The notes: generated by a model from the sequence alone, not told the origin. 64,000 bases of DNA from Marinobacterium mangrovicola (GCF_004339595.1 NZ_SMFU01000009.1:310001-374000); one strand, 5' to 3'; counted from the first letter of the stretch, positions 7,107 to 15,933 are shown. Made by a program: numbers and translations.

Positions 7107-7283
7107 TCAAAGCGCGTCCTGGTTATCTTCAATAACAAAGATGGTCTTCAATTCATCGCTGTCATTTTCCTCGGTCAGATAGCCGAGTGCGTTCGGATTC
7201 TTAGCCAGCAGAGTCGCCAAGTCTTCCAGCGTCATAGCGAGAACAATAGTAAAGCCGCCGGCGGTACTCACGTAGTAACCCAT
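7107..7283 (-). CDS. Small acidic protein, 58 residues, unknown
   Basis: The reverse-strand frame from ATG at 7281-7283 to TGA at 7107-7109 encodes 58 residues with natural composition. It opens MGYYVSTAGGFTIVLAM, continues with a Leu-rich helix (EDLATLLAKNPNALGYL), and ends in an acidic tail. A GTG two codons upstream is an alternative start, and an in-frame TGA lies about a dozen codons further up. No Shine-Dalgarno sequence is obvious. I do not recognise the family. It is isolated between the att-like repeat and the gene at 7536. It could be a real small protein or the end of a decayed gene. Confidence 0.5.
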   Translation of the reverse strand: MGYYVSTAGGFTIVLAMTLEDLATLLAKNPNALGYLTEENDSDELKTIFVIEDNQDAL

Positions 7284-7535
7284 CACATCAACTGCCTGGA
7301 TATACCAATTACACTGGGGATATCAGCCGAACAGACCTACAGTGCACTTGAAGCCATAATCTCGTTCAAAGGCTAGCCGACAGCACAAATCAAGGGGCGG
7401 AGTTCAAAGATAAAACGGACCTATGGGCACAGTATGCAACTTAAGCGGGTACAACCTGGAAAACCACCTATTATCCGGAAGCACCACTCTCCTTAGATCT
7501 GAGGTGATGCTCAGCCTGAAGCCCTACTACTTACC

Positions 7536-7910
7536 CTAATGCCCCTGCAGTTTATCAGCAGCAAGGTCCCGGGATACTTTTACGGGTAGATCGGTAATCC
7601 GACGGCCGTTTGGGGCACTGGATGCAAAACGATGGTTGTGATTGAGGCGCCGACGCTTATCGTAGTTTGTGCGCCGATCGATGATCGAAGTGCGTCGTTC
7701 TACGCCTGCGTAGAGAGAAAACACATGGGTTTTCCACCACTCTTCGGCGTTGAAGAAGGTGTTAAAAAAGTCACTTCGCGGGCTGCCATTTTTATCCTGC
7801 CAAAAGTACACGATGCGGCCGCCCACGAGATCTTTGACCAGATACATAGCGAGCCACCCGAGGGTCTTGCGTGCTGCGAGATAGGGTGAGTGCCTAAACT
7901 CCCTAACCAA
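7536..7910 (-). CDS. Unknown basic protein, 124 residues
   Basis: The frame begins with TTG and encodes a protein with a hydrophobic N-terminal part, aromatic-rich strands (GGRIVYFWQDKN) and a very basic C-terminal half carrying repeated R-R-x-x-D-R-R-like motifs (ERRTSIIDRRTNYDKRRR, then GRRITDL). Repeats of that kind occur in small PilZ-like or RNA-binding proteins, but I cannot assign one. A good AAGGAGG sits about 40 bases upstream of the TTG and leads only to short blocked frames. The true N-terminus may therefore have been damaged by a frameshift. It may still be functional from the TTG or from the internal ATG at residue 22. Confidence 0.5.
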   Translation of the reverse strand: MVREFRHSPYLAARKTLGWLAMYLVKDLVGGRIVYFWQDKNGSPRSDFFNTFFNAEEWWKTHVFSLYAGVERRTSIIDRRTNYDKRRRLNHNHRFASSAPNGRRITDLPVKVSRDLAADKLQGH

Positions 7911-8225
7911 CCCTAGTTCCTAGGACGTATCAAATGCTAAAGCCTCCTTATTTATTTAGTAAATATTCTGGCGCCTGGCAACAAAGGTCCTACCCGACAC
8001 CCTCCTTGCTGCCTCTCAATCAGCATCCTCGCAAACGCCTCTGACGCTGGTATCTGAACTGAACTCCGGCGTATCGCGGGTATACGCTGGAGTGTAACCA
8101 AGTTGAGCATAGCGGAGTATTAGGGCTATAACAGCGGCCCATCGTTGCCTAGGCTATTCCTGACCAAAGATTATCAGCTACTTGGACACTAATGACCTAT
8201 TCATACCTTTCACTGGCTCCAGTTT
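7911..8225. other. Intergenic stretch with one hairpin
   Basis: No coding signal is seen on either strand. The only structure is an inverted repeat at 8063-8093: arms actccggcgtat and atacgctggagt, 7-nt loop, one G-U pair. It lies 3' of the DUF4124 gene on the reverse strand, so it could stabilise or end that transcript, but no U-run follows. Confidence 0.4.
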
Positions 8226-8720
8226 TCAGTTCATTCCGCTAAGAATGCCATTATCGAAATAGAGATATTTGCGCTCGTACTCTCCGACACAATACACCCA
8301 CTGTTCTCGGGTTCCGCTGGAGTTCAGTGAACGATTGATATCACAAGGCCTTCCCCAGGCCTTGATCGCCTGATCTTCGGTCATGCCTATGGCGATCCGA
8401 TCCTGCCTGACGAGGTCATCAAACCGCCGCTGCCGATCACGCTCACCAATGATCGCTTTCGACTTGGCATTTAGCCGTTCTTGCTCTGCTTCCCGCTGTC
8501 GCCGACGCTCTGCGAACCCTCTCTCGGCCTGATTCTGACGAACTTCAACATTACCGGGATCAGAAGGAGCCCTATCTATTCTGACTTTCTCAGACTCTCG
8601 CCCTTCACAAGGCATGGACTGATACTGAAGACGTCCTTCAGCATTGCGACATTTGTAGACGCCTGCCTGTGCGGTATTGACGATTATCATCAAGCCGATG
8701 ATTGCCATTCCTTTCAGCAT
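8226..8720 (-). CDS. Periplasmic DUF4124-domain protein
   Basis: 164 residues with a signal peptide (about 1-19, ending TAQAG). A DUF4124 motif follows (VYKCRNAEGRLQYQSMPC, with the two cysteines that probably form a disulfide). Next come a charged, Arg/Glu/Gln-rich coiled region (about 60-105) and a C-terminal SmpA/OmlA-like segment (IAIGMTEDQAIKAWGRPCDI with WVYCVGEYERKYLYF). DUF4124 proteins are small exported proteins of unknown function, common in Gammaproteobacteria. A GGGGAAG lies just before the ATG. It is divergent from endA, with about 250 bp of shared upstream DNA. Confidence 0.82.
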   Translation of the reverse strand: MLKGMAIIGLMIIVNTAQAGVYKCRNAEGRLQYQSMPCEGRESEKVRIDRAPSDPGNVEVRQNQAERGFAERRRQREAEQERLNAKSKAIIGERDRQRRFDDLVRQDRIAIGMTEDQAIKAWGRPCDINRSLNSSGTREQWVYCVGEYERKYLYFDNGILSGMN

Positions 8721-8970
8721 GACTTCCCCTTAACAATCTTCCTTGGCAGAGTCAGTGTAGTCTCAGAGTTTTATCACTCGCACCTATCTCATCACTCAGA
8801 AGTTCAACAACCGCTCCGCATCGGAGAGTTCTGCCCGTCCCATTCGAGCTCACACCTAATTGTTTGGGCTATCGAACCTCATCAAGTACCATCCCCCTCC
8901 TTCTCGTTATGGATCAACAATTTACTAAGGCAGGACGCCATGTATCCGTTTCTAGCAGTAAGGATAGGCT

Positions 8971-9648
8971 GTGCGCCGTACGCTTCTCGTTTCTCTGCTG
9001 GTCAGCCTGCCGCTGACCGCGCTGGCCGACAGGCCCGCTTCGTTTTATTCCGCAAAAAAAGTGCTCAATGAAAAGATATACACAGGCAATCAAGTCAGCT
9101 TTTACTGTGGTTGCAACTATGGCGAAGCCCCGGTTCCCGGCAAGCCGGATAGAACTCGCCTGACTCCCGACGCCAGCAGTTGCGGCCTTAAGCCGCGTAA
9201 GAACGCCAACCGTGCTGGCCGTATCGAGTGGGAACACGTAGTGCCGGCCTGGGAGTTTGGCCATCAGCTGCAATGCTGGCAGGAAGGCGGCCGCAAGGCG
9301 TGCAAGAAAGACCCGCGCTTCAAGGCGATGGAATCGGACATGATGAACCTGGTGCCGGCAGTGGGCGAACTGAATGGCGATCGCAGCAACTTCCGCTACG
9401 GCATGATCGGTGGCGAAGCCGGCGCCTACGGCCGCTGTGACTTCAAGGTGGACTTCAAACAGCGCGTGGCGGAACCACGGCCAGAGGTACGCGGCGATAT
9501 CGCTCGCACCTACTTCTATATGGAGAAAACCTACGGACTGAAGATCAGCCGCAAGCAGCGCCAGCTGTTCGAGGCCTGGGATAAACAGGATCCCGTTGAT
9601 GCCTGGGAACAGGAGCGGGCGCGCCGTATTGCCGATGCAAGCCGCTGA
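8971..9648 (+). CDS. endA: Periplasmic endonuclease I (EndA/NucM family)
   Basis: 225 residues from a GTG start preceded by AAGGAT. A signal peptide covers about 1-20 (LVSLLVSLPLTALAD). The nuclease signature of the EndA/NucM beta-beta-alpha-metal family is clear: RIEWEHVVPAWEFG carries the catalytic His, and the ESDMMNLVPAVGELNGDRSN segment binds Mg. Several cysteines probably form disulfides. The enzyme cuts double-stranded DNA nonspecifically in the periplasm or medium. It stands alone and ends at a strong bidirectional terminator. Assignment is confident; the physiological role (nutrient scavenging or barrier to uptake) is inferred. Confidence 0.92.
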   Translation: MRRTLLVSLLVSLPLTALADRPASFYSAKKVLNEKIYTGNQVSFYCGCNYGEAPVPGKPDRTRLTPDASSCGLKPRKNANRAGRIEWEHVVPAWEFGHQLQCWQEGGRKACKKDPRFKAMESDMMNLVPAVGELNGDRSNFRYGMIGGEAGAYGRCDFKVDFKQRVAEPRPEVRGDIARTYFYMEKTYGLKISRKQRQLFEAWDKQDPVDAWEQERARRIADASR

Positions 9649-9706
9649 TTTGGCTATGCTTTAGGAGTTATGGATAAGTAAGTCTGTTCAGTCAATATGA
9701 ATGACG

Positions 9707-9741
9707 AAAAAGCCCGCCTCTTCGCAGAGTGCGGGCTTTTT
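9707..9741. terminator. Bidirectional intrinsic terminator between endA and the dehydrogenase operon
   Basis: An 11-bp stem (aaaaagcccgc with gcgggcttttt) is extended by a ctct/agag inner stem around a tcgc loop. It has a T-run on the right and an A-run on the left. It sits between two convergent genes, so it can end transcription from both sides. Confidence 0.9.
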
Positions 9742-9775
9742 ACTGACGATTTGAAGCGCTACGCCTCAGGCTCGA

Positions 9776-11173
9776 TTACTTGCGCCGCTTACGACGCAAC
9801 ACAAAGCCAAGCAGCAACAGCACGACAACAGCTGCGCCGGCAGCCATGCCGATACGAGCCTGCTGTACCAGCGGCGACTTCTCACCACCGGCGCGGATCA
9901 CGGCGACCTGCTCCGGAGTGACCTCGGCAGAGGCCAGCCCGTAGCTGTCCATCAGGTAGTTGGACAGTGTGGCGATCTGCTCATCGCTCAGTGAGTTCAG
10001 CGCGTTGGGCTGATCGCCGAACGGCGGCATGAAGACGTTACCGCCCGCTTCCGTCTCGCGGTGGACACCGTAGATGATCGCCGCGATCAGGTTGGAGGTG
10101 TTCTCCTCGCCGGTCACAGAGTTATTGAACATGCTCGGGTAGTAGCCATCATCAGTTCCCTGGCCGTTGTAGCCGTGGCAGGCTGCACAGTTGCCGGAGT
10201 AGATCCGTGCACCTTCCGCTTCGGTCTCGGCATCGAACGCCTTACCGCGGAACTGAGCCAACTGATTGCCAGCTTCCCCCTGGGTGAAGCGATCTTCGGA
10301 GGCGTTGTTGATCGCCGGAACGCTCATCACGTATTCAGCGATGGCGTTGAGGTCTTCATCGGTCAGATGCTGGAAGCTGTTGGTGACCGCTTCCGCCATG
10401 CTGCCCGCAGCCTGAGCCTTGCCTTCGATACGACCGGTTTTCAGGTACTCGACCAGCTCAGCCTTGCTCCAGCTGCCGATACCGCTGACTTCGTCCGGGG
10501 TGATGTTCGGCGCGTACCAGGGGCCTACCTGTGCACCGGCCAGGTTCTGGTCGCCCAACTCCTGCATCATAAAGCCGCGCGGCGTATGGCAGGTGCTGCA
10601 GTGGGTCGGGCCCTCTACCAGGTAGCGGCCACGGTTCCACTCCTCGGACTTGCTCGGGTCATCCTGATGAGACTTGTTGTCGTGGAACAGGGTGTTCCAG
10701 ATCGCCATGGAGAAGCGCAGGTTCATCGGGAAAGGCAGCACTGTCTCGCTGGTCGGGTTATCCACCGGCTCTACACCGTGCATAAAGTAGCTGTAGAGAG
10801 CGTGGATATCTTCATCGGTCAGTTTGGCGTATGCGGTGTACGGCATCGCCGGATAGAGGCGCGAACCATCTGCCGCCACACCGTTGCGCAGAGCGTTGGC
10901 AAACTGCTCTTCGCTGTAGTTACCGATACCGAACTGCTTCGACGGAGTGATGTTGGTAGCGAAGATCTCGCCCACCGGCGAATGGATCGCCTTGCCGCCA
11001 GCAAACGGCTTGCCGCCGTGTTCCTGGGTATGGCAGGCGGTACAGTCGGAAGCTTCCGCCAGGTATTCGCCCTTGGCGATAACTGCCGGATCATCGGATG
11101 CCGCTGCCAGCGCCAGCGGTGACAGCAGTACGGATGCACCAAAAATCAGGGACGCTGTGAGCTTTTTCATCAT
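9776..11173 (-). CDS. Three-haem cytochrome c subunit of a periplasmic FAD dehydrogenase
   Basis: About 465 residues with a signal peptide (about 1-25). Three CXXCH haem-c sites are present: CTACH near 44, CSTCH near 192 and CAACH near 329. A single C-terminal membrane anchor ends in RRKRRK. This is the layout of the cytochrome subunits of fructose, sorbitol, gluconate and FAD-glucose dehydrogenases, which pass electrons from the flavoprotein to ubiquinone. The start is taken at 11173, where ATG overlaps the TGA of the flavoprotein gene (TGATG), implying translational coupling. A GTG one codon earlier is possible. It is the last gene of the operon, ended by the hairpin at 9707-9741. Confidence 0.88.
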   Translation of the reverse strand: MMKKLTASLIFGASVLLSPLALAAASDDPAVIAKGEYLAEASDCTACHTQEHGGKPFAGGKAIHSPVGEIFATNITPSKQFGIGNYSEEQFANALRNGVAADGSRLYPAMPYTAYAKLTDEDIHALYSYFMHGVEPVDNPTSETVLPFPMNLRFSMAIWNTLFHDNKSHQDDPSKSEEWNRGRYLVEGPTHCSTCHTPRGFMMQELGDQNLAGAQVGPWYAPNITPDEVSGIGSWSKAELVEYLKTGRIEGKAQAAGSMAEAVTNSFQHLTDEDLNAIAEYVMSVPAINNASEDRFTQGEAGNQLAQFRGKAFDAETEAEGARIYSGNCAACHGYNGQGTDDGYYPSMFNNSVTGEENTSNLIAAIIYGVHRETEAGGNVFMPPFGDQPNALNSLSDEQIATLSNYLMDSYGLASAEVTPEQVAVIRAGGEKSPLVQQARIGMAAGAAVVVLLLLGFVLRRKRRK

Positions 11174-12822
11174 CACGCCCCCGCCTTCATCTGCTGCACG
11201 ATCGCTTCGGCGGCACGGAAGCCCAGCGCCACCATGGTGATGGTGCTGTTACCGGTGGCGGTACTCGGCATGGCGCCACCGCCCGGCAGGAACAGGTTGG
11301 CGTGATCGTGGGAACGGCAGACATCATCAACCACGGAGTTGCTGCTGTCGGTGCCCATGATGGTACCGCCCATGATGTGCTTGCTGGGTCGGAAACCAAC
11401 GGTCTTCGGCGCTTCAAGTACGCCCATCGCCTCGGCGATGCGCTGGATCATCGGGCCGGAAAACTCCTCGGCACTGCGGCGAACGTAGTCACCTACATCG
11501 TAATGGACCGCCGGTTTCGGCAGGCCAAGCCAGTCCTTCTTGTCAGACAGGGTCAGGCGGTTGTTCGGATCCGGCAGGATCTCATGCGCCGCCACAATCA
11601 TGCCGGAGGTGCCGGTGTTGTGACGCAGCTGTTCGTCCAGCGCCTTGCCCACCAGGCCCTGCTGCAGGGTATCGAAGGTGACGAAACGGTTCTGGGCAAA
11701 GTTGTTGAAGCGGAAGTAAGCCGCCGCATGACGGGCGCGGTAGTCACCCTGGGAGGTTTCCATGATGCCGCTATTAACCACCGGGCCGACACCGGTCCAG
11801 TACGGCTCCTTGAGCTTGATTTTGTACGCCAGCTGGGGGTGATCCATCATGTTGCGACCCACCTGGTCGGAGCTGTTGGCCAGACCGTTCGGGTTGCGAT
11901 CATCAGCAGACATCAGCAGTAGCTTCGGTGTCTCGATACCGTTGCAGGCGAGCACGAAGGTCTTGCCGGTGACACGGTGAGACTGCTTGTCCGGATCCAG
12001 GTAGTTAACCGCTTCGACCTGGTTCTGGGCGTTGGTTTCCACCTTGTAAACCACGGCGTTGTGCAAGATCTTCGCGCCCTTGGCTTCCAGCCGACCCAGC
12101 GCAGTGGCTGCATCGTACTTGGCGCCCACCGGGCACACCGGCACGCAGTTGTTGCTGGAGCAGCAGGCCGGGCGATTATCGTATGCGGTGCCACTGTTAC
12201 GGGCCTGGGCCACATGTACGTTACGCAGACCGAGTTTGTCGCGCACCACGTCGGTGAACTTGTTCTCGCCTGGGCTGAACGGCAGTTCCGGCATCGGGTA
12301 CGGCGCAGAACGGGGCACACCCTGGGGCCACTGTTCCGCCTCATCGCTGGGACCGCAGATACCGAGTTTGTACTCGGTCTTCACGTAGTAGGGTTCCAGC
12401 TCTTCGTACGGGAAGGGCCAGTCGCGACCGACACCGAAGTTGGAGTTCAGGCGCATATCTTCCGGCGTCAGACGCCAGCTGGTGCCGGCCCAGTGCCAGG
12501 TGGAACCACCGGCATAACGCACGTAGCTCTGCAGATAACCGATGCCGTTGGGGCCGGACACCTGTAGGTAATCATCACCCGGGCGGCCCGAATTGGGTTC
12601 CGGGTGCGGCGCCCAGGGCTTGGAGGGGTAGCTGGCAATGGCGTTGCCCTTGTTACCCAGCGGCAGGTTACGGTAGTTCTCAACAATTTCGGCGCGGGAG
12701 ACACGTGGGCCTGCTTCGAGCATGACCACGGACAGGCCGGCGTCCAACAACTGTTCGGCGACAACGGCAGCAACAACGCCGGTACCGACGATGACGACAT
12801 CGGAGTTTGAAGGTAGGGACAT
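11173..12822 (-). CDS. GMC-family FAD dehydrogenase with probable [3Fe-4S] cluster (large subunit)
   Basis: 549 residues. An N-terminal Rossmann FAD site (VVIVGTGVVAAVVAEQL, about 9-25) and the GMC C-terminal active-site region (HIMGGTIMGTDSSNS, then TATGNSTITMVALGFRA) are present. The motif CCSSNNC at 220-226 has the i, i+1, i+6 cysteine spacing that binds a [3Fe-4S] cluster in FAD-dependent glucose dehydrogenase and fructose dehydrogenase. That points to a quinone- or cytochrome-linked dehydrogenase rather than an oxidase. There is no signal peptide of its own; export as a complex with the Tat-carrying small subunit is the family rule. Substrate (a sugar, polyol or sugar acid) cannot be read from sequence. 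Confidence 0.9.
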   Translation of the reverse strand: MSLPSNSDVVIVGTGVVAAVVAEQLLDAGLSVVMLEAGPRVSRAEIVENYRNLPLGNKGNAIASYPSKPWAPHPEPNSGRPGDDYLQVSGPNGIGYLQSYVRYAGGSTWHWAGTSWRLTPEDMRLNSNFGVGRDWPFPYEELEPYYVKTEYKLGICGPSDEAEQWPQGVPRSAPYPMPELPFSPGENKFTDVVRDKLGLRNVHVAQARNSGTAYDNRPACCSSNNCVPVCPVGAKYDAATALGRLEAKGAKILHNAVVYKVETNAQNQVEAVNYLDPDKQSHRVTGKTFVLACNGIETPKLLLMSADDRNPNGLANSSDQVGRNMMDHPQLAYKIKLKEPYWTGVGPVVNSGIMETSQGDYRARHAAAYFRFNNFAQNRFVTFDTLQQGLVGKALDEQLRHNTGTSGMIVAAHEILPDPNNRLTLSDKKDWLGLPKPAVHYDVGDYVRRSAEEFSGPMIQRIAEAMGVLEAPKTVGFRPSKHIMGGTIMGTDSSNSVVDDVCRSHDHANLFLPGGGAMPSTATGNSTITMVALGFRAAEAIVQQMKAGA

Positions 12823-12861
12823 AGGTACTCTCAGACCAGGTATTCTCAGAATAGGAACGGC

Positions 12862-13401
12862 TTAAAAGTCGCGCAGCGGCAGGACGGGAACGTTGGGGCG
12901 GTCGGCCCATTCGTTCGGACCGGTCCGGCCGTAAGAGGGAATCGAGATGACATCCGCGGTGTTCTGGAATGTCAGTGCCTGCGCGAAGGCGAAGGATTCG
13001 GCAGTCTTGCTGGTATTCAAACAACCAGCGTACCAACCGAAGATGACCTGGTAGGCCAGATCCTGGAGTTCGCCTTCAGGAATTGCCGGGAAAAAATCTT
13101 CAACGATTTTGGCATTGTTGGCGTGTGCGATCTCAAGCACCGCGCTGACCTGGCGATCAAGCTGGGCGTTTTCCTGCTGCAGCAACTGCCACATGCGCTG
13201 GCCAACGCCTTCATCGAGCTGGTGATTCACCAGCAGACGGGAGAGTTCCATAAAAGGGGCGACACCCGGCTCGGCGGCCAGGGCGGCGCTCACCGGCAGC
13301 TGTACACCCAGCAGGCCGCCCGCACCCAGGGCGGCGCCGGCCTTCAGGAGTTTACGTCGGGACAGGCTCTGCAGCTCCCGCTCGTTATTATTTCGGCTCA
13401 T
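12862..13401 (-). CDS. Tat-exported small subunit of the FAD dehydrogenase (gluconate 2-dehydrogenase subunit 3 type)
   Basis: About 179 residues from the ATG at 13399-13401. A twin-arginine signal (LSRRKLLKAGAALGAGG) precedes a hydrophobic stretch and an Ala-x-Ala site near residue 40. The rest is helical and ends with a conserved tail (IPSYGRTGPNEWADRP). It matches the small subunits of membrane-bound fructose, sorbitol and FAD-glucose dehydrogenases, which escort the cofactor-loaded large subunit across the membrane by the Tat route. A longer frame starts with TTG at 13476, but that codon lies inside the FNR-like box, so the internal ATG is preferred. First gene of a three-gene operon. Confidence 0.85.
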   Translation of the reverse strand: MSRNNNERELQSLSRRKLLKAGAALGAGGLLGVQLPVSAALAAEPGVAPFMELSRLLVNHQLDEGVGQRMWQLLQQENAQLDRQVSAVLEIAHANNAKIVEDFFPAIPEGELQDLAYQVIFGWYAGCLNTSKTAESFAFAQALTFQNTADVISIPSYGRTGPNEWADRPNVPVLPLRDF

Positions 13402-13462
13402 AGAGGACTTTATCCACGGTTTTTTTGGATAGCGGACCTGCGGCAAACAGCAAAGATTCACA

Positions 13463-13476
13463 TTGATGCAGATCAA
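13463..13476. promoter_or_regulatory. Perfect FNR/ANR-type box upstream of the FAD dehydrogenase operon
   Basis: ttgatgcagatcaa fits TTGAT-N4-ATCAA exactly. It lies about 62 bp before the chosen start of the small-subunit gene, a typical activator position. It suggests oxygen-dependent control by an FNR/ANR protein. A CRP-type reading is less likely because the half-site is TTGAT rather than TGTGA. Confidence 0.65.
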
Positions 13477-13757
13477 GACTAAGTATGAATTTTACACAAC
13501 AGCTACATATTTAGTCGAATATTCATCTATATAACACAAGGTCTTGCTTAATTGATCGTCCGCAAGCCCGCGCAAAACCGGCGCCAAGCCGAACGTTCGC
13601 GGGGCTGGAACAGTCTGCCTGTCATGGCTGTAGAAAAGTTGGAAAAAAGAGTTGTCGCCCACTTCGAGCTGATGCGACTGACGGTGAGCTGGGTATTTGG
13701 CTGGGGAAGAGACCGGGCGCACGCCTGAATCGGCGCCGCCCGGTGATCAGACGGCCC

Positions 13758-15275
13758 TCAGATCGAGTGCCGCTGGGTATGAAAAAACAGCTTGAGCGCG
13801 TCGACCTGCATCGGTCTTGCGAAGTAGTAGCCCTGCCCCTGTGGACAACTCTGCGCCAGCAGTGCCTGCTCCTGTTCGGCGGTTTCTATACCTTCTGCCA
13901 CCACCTGAACACCCAGCTCACGCGCCATCAATATGGTGGTGCGTACTATGGCCAGATCATCCTTGTTACCGGGCAGTTCGTCGATAAAGCTGCGGTCGAT
14001 CTTCAACTCGTGAATAGGCAGCTGTTTCAGCTTCAGCAGGGATGAGAAGCCGGTGCCAAAGTCATCGATGGAAAACCTTGCGCCCAGGGCACAGAGCCTC
14101 TGCATCATCTGCAGGCAGGCATCCACGTTTTCCATGGCGGCGGTTTCAGTGATCTCGAAGGTCAACCAGGGCATATGCGCGCTGTAGGGCTTGAGCATCT
14201 CCTCAAGGCGGGCACAGCTCAGCTCGCTCCCCACCAGCTTTTCCGAGATATTGATTGACAGTCGGCCAACCCCATGAACTCCTAGCAGATCATGGGAGTC
14301 CAGCAGGGCGATGGAACGACTGATCACCTGCTCGGTGATCAGCAGAATGGTGCCGTTGTTTTCCGCCACCGGGATAAAGTCATCCGGCGGCACCAGTCCA
14401 CGCGCCGGGTGGTGCCAGCGCACCAGCGCCTCTACACCGGTGATGGCGTGGCTACGCAGGTCGTACTGCGGCTGAAACATCACCTGAAACTGGTCCAGAT
14501 CGGCGCTGACCGACACGTCCAGCTCCTGCGCCAACTGCTGCAGCCAGAGCTGACGCTTGTAGAGATCGTGATAGAAACGACAGACACCGCCCTTTTCCCG
14601 CTTCGCGCGCAGCAGCGCAGCATCGGCAAAACGCAGCAGTTCATCCAGGTTATCGGAATCATCCGGTGATACGGCAACGCCGATACTCGCGGAGAGGCGA
14701 TGGTGCTCACTACCCGGCGCCTCCAGCTCGTCGGCAACCAGCTGGCCGAGACGGCGTGCGAGCATCTCAGCCCGATCGGGGTCCTCCAGGCTGGCCAATA
14801 CCACAAACTTGTCACCTCCAAAGTGGTAAAGACCGGATTTATCGGGAAGATTTGCCTTCAATAACTGGGCAGCCTCTCCGATCAACCGGTCGCCACCGCA
14901 ATAGCCAGACACATCGTTAACCGCCTGAAAGTTGTCCAGATCGATCAGCAACAGTCCGACACAACGGACGCTGCCTTCGGTCTGCTGCAGATACTCAGTG
15001 GCCTCCTCGTCAAAAGCATGACGGGTCGGTAGCTGAGAAAGATGGTTGAGACGTGTCAGCGACGAGGCCTGTTTAAACGACCTCTGCACCAACAGAAAAA
15101 GAAACAAGGCCGTGGCGCCCACGTAAAGCCACCCTTTCAGCAATTGCCAGGTGGCCTGCCGCTCAGGATCCGGCACAAGTATTGCCAGCCCGCGGTCAGA
15201 GAACAGAATCCACAGCACACCAATCAGCACATAGATCAACGCGATCTTTAGTGCCGAGCGCACAGATAGTTTCAT
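13758..15275 (-). CDS. Membrane GGDEF/EAL protein, probable c-di-GMP phosphodiesterase
   Basis: 505 residues. Two membrane segments near the N-terminus (about 10-32 and 48-64) enclose a short periplasmic loop. The GGDEF domain (about 75-235) has a degenerate signature, GGDKF at 153-157, so cyclase activity is doubtful. The EAL domain (about 255-500) keeps the catalytic motifs: EALVR at 282-286, EITET, SIDDFGTGFSSL, LKIDRSFI and AEGIETAEQ. The likely net activity is hydrolysis of c-di-GMP, with the GGDEF part possibly binding GTP as a regulator. It is monocistronic, facing the short gene at 15676 across 400 bp. Confidence 0.88.
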   Translation of the reverse strand: MKLSVRSALKIALIYVLIGVLWILFSDRGLAILVPDPERQATWQLLKGWLYVGATALFLFLLVQRSFKQASSLTRLNHLSQLPTRHAFDEEATEYLQQTEGSVRCVGLLLIDLDNFQAVNDVSGYCGGDRLIGEAAQLLKANLPDKSGLYHFGGDKFVVLASLEDPDRAEMLARRLGQLVADELEAPGSEHHRLSASIGVAVSPDDSDNLDELLRFADAALLRAKREKGGVCRFYHDLYKRQLWLQQLAQELDVSVSADLDQFQVMFQPQYDLRSHAITGVEALVRWHHPARGLVPPDDFIPVAENNGTILLITEQVISRSIALLDSHDLLGVHGVGRLSINISEKLVGSELSCARLEEMLKPYSAHMPWLTFEITETAAMENVDACLQMMQRLCALGARFSIDDFGTGFSSLLKLKQLPIHELKIDRSFIDELPGNKDDLAIVRTTILMARELGVQVVAEGIETAEQEQALLAQSCPQGQGYYFARPMQVDALKLFFHTQRHSI

Positions 15276-15675
15276 TATTTATAAGTATTCCAGCAGCGGC
15301 CCAGCGCCAAAGAAGCACCGTTTTAACAGCCGTTTTTAATGTATCGCCAGGAAGAACCCTGCTCAGTGCCATGCCCGTGACGCTGATGCAGCCTAGTTGT
15401 AACATTTCGCCCTGACGCTTTGCATCAAATGGAATCCTTTCCTTCGATGTGTCTTTTTGCTCTTCGCGAATTCTATACTTAATTCATGGTGACATTCATT
15501 AGTCTCTAACATTTAGACACTTAGCGCCCCTGCCAAGGCAGAAAACGCTACTGAGCAACGCCTGAATTCCACCTTTCCACAGCTCGACACCTGCGCCCGG
15601 CGCTGGATAACTTGGGGCACCGCAGCGGAGCTGTTAATCTGCCGCCATTTAATTGGTTTCGTCGAGGACACTGCG
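15276..15675. other. Intergenic region between divergent genes
   Basis: About 400 bp with no convincing coding frame. It must contain the promoter of the GGDEF/EAL gene at its left end and that of the 85-residue gene at its right end. AT-rich patches lie near 15470-15530, but I see no clear sigma-70 pair, RNA fold or repeat. Confidence 0.4.
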
Positions 15676-15933
15676 ATGCGGATCGAACGTTTTCCCGCCC
15701 TGCCCGCTTTTCTGCTTGAGCAGCTTATCCCATTCAATCAGGCACCGCTGCCGGACTGGGCGCTGCTCTATGACGCCAGCGAAGCACTGCGTACCGCTCA
15801 CCCGGAAAGCGAGTTCAGCTCCGCGCCTTACCTGTATATCGACCTGAGGGGCCAAACCTGTGGCCTTATTTTTCGCGAACAGGCCACAGACGAGCTGTTT
15901 TATGTTCACCGCGAGGCTGAAGGCAGCAGCTGA
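15676..15933 (+). CDS. Unknown small protein, 85 residues
   Basis: An ATG preceded by GAGGA at good spacing opens an 85-residue soluble protein with many aromatic and proline residues (ERFPALPAFLLEQL, then PYLYIDLRGQTCG). No signal peptide or known motif is seen. Its 3' end overlaps the convergent hydrolase gene by 28 bp. The ribosome site and residue composition support a real gene. Function unknown. Confidence 0.6.
   Translation: MRIERFPALPAFLLEQLIPFNQAPLPDWALLYDASEALRTAHPESEFSSAPYLYIDLRGQTCGLIFREQATDELFYVHREAEGSS

Noticed and set aside
10061-11122. Long forward frame opposite the cytochrome c gene, and similar long antisense frames elsewhere (for example opposite recB, recC and mrdA)
   Set aside because: These are shadows created by high GC and codon bias of well-identified genes on the other strand.
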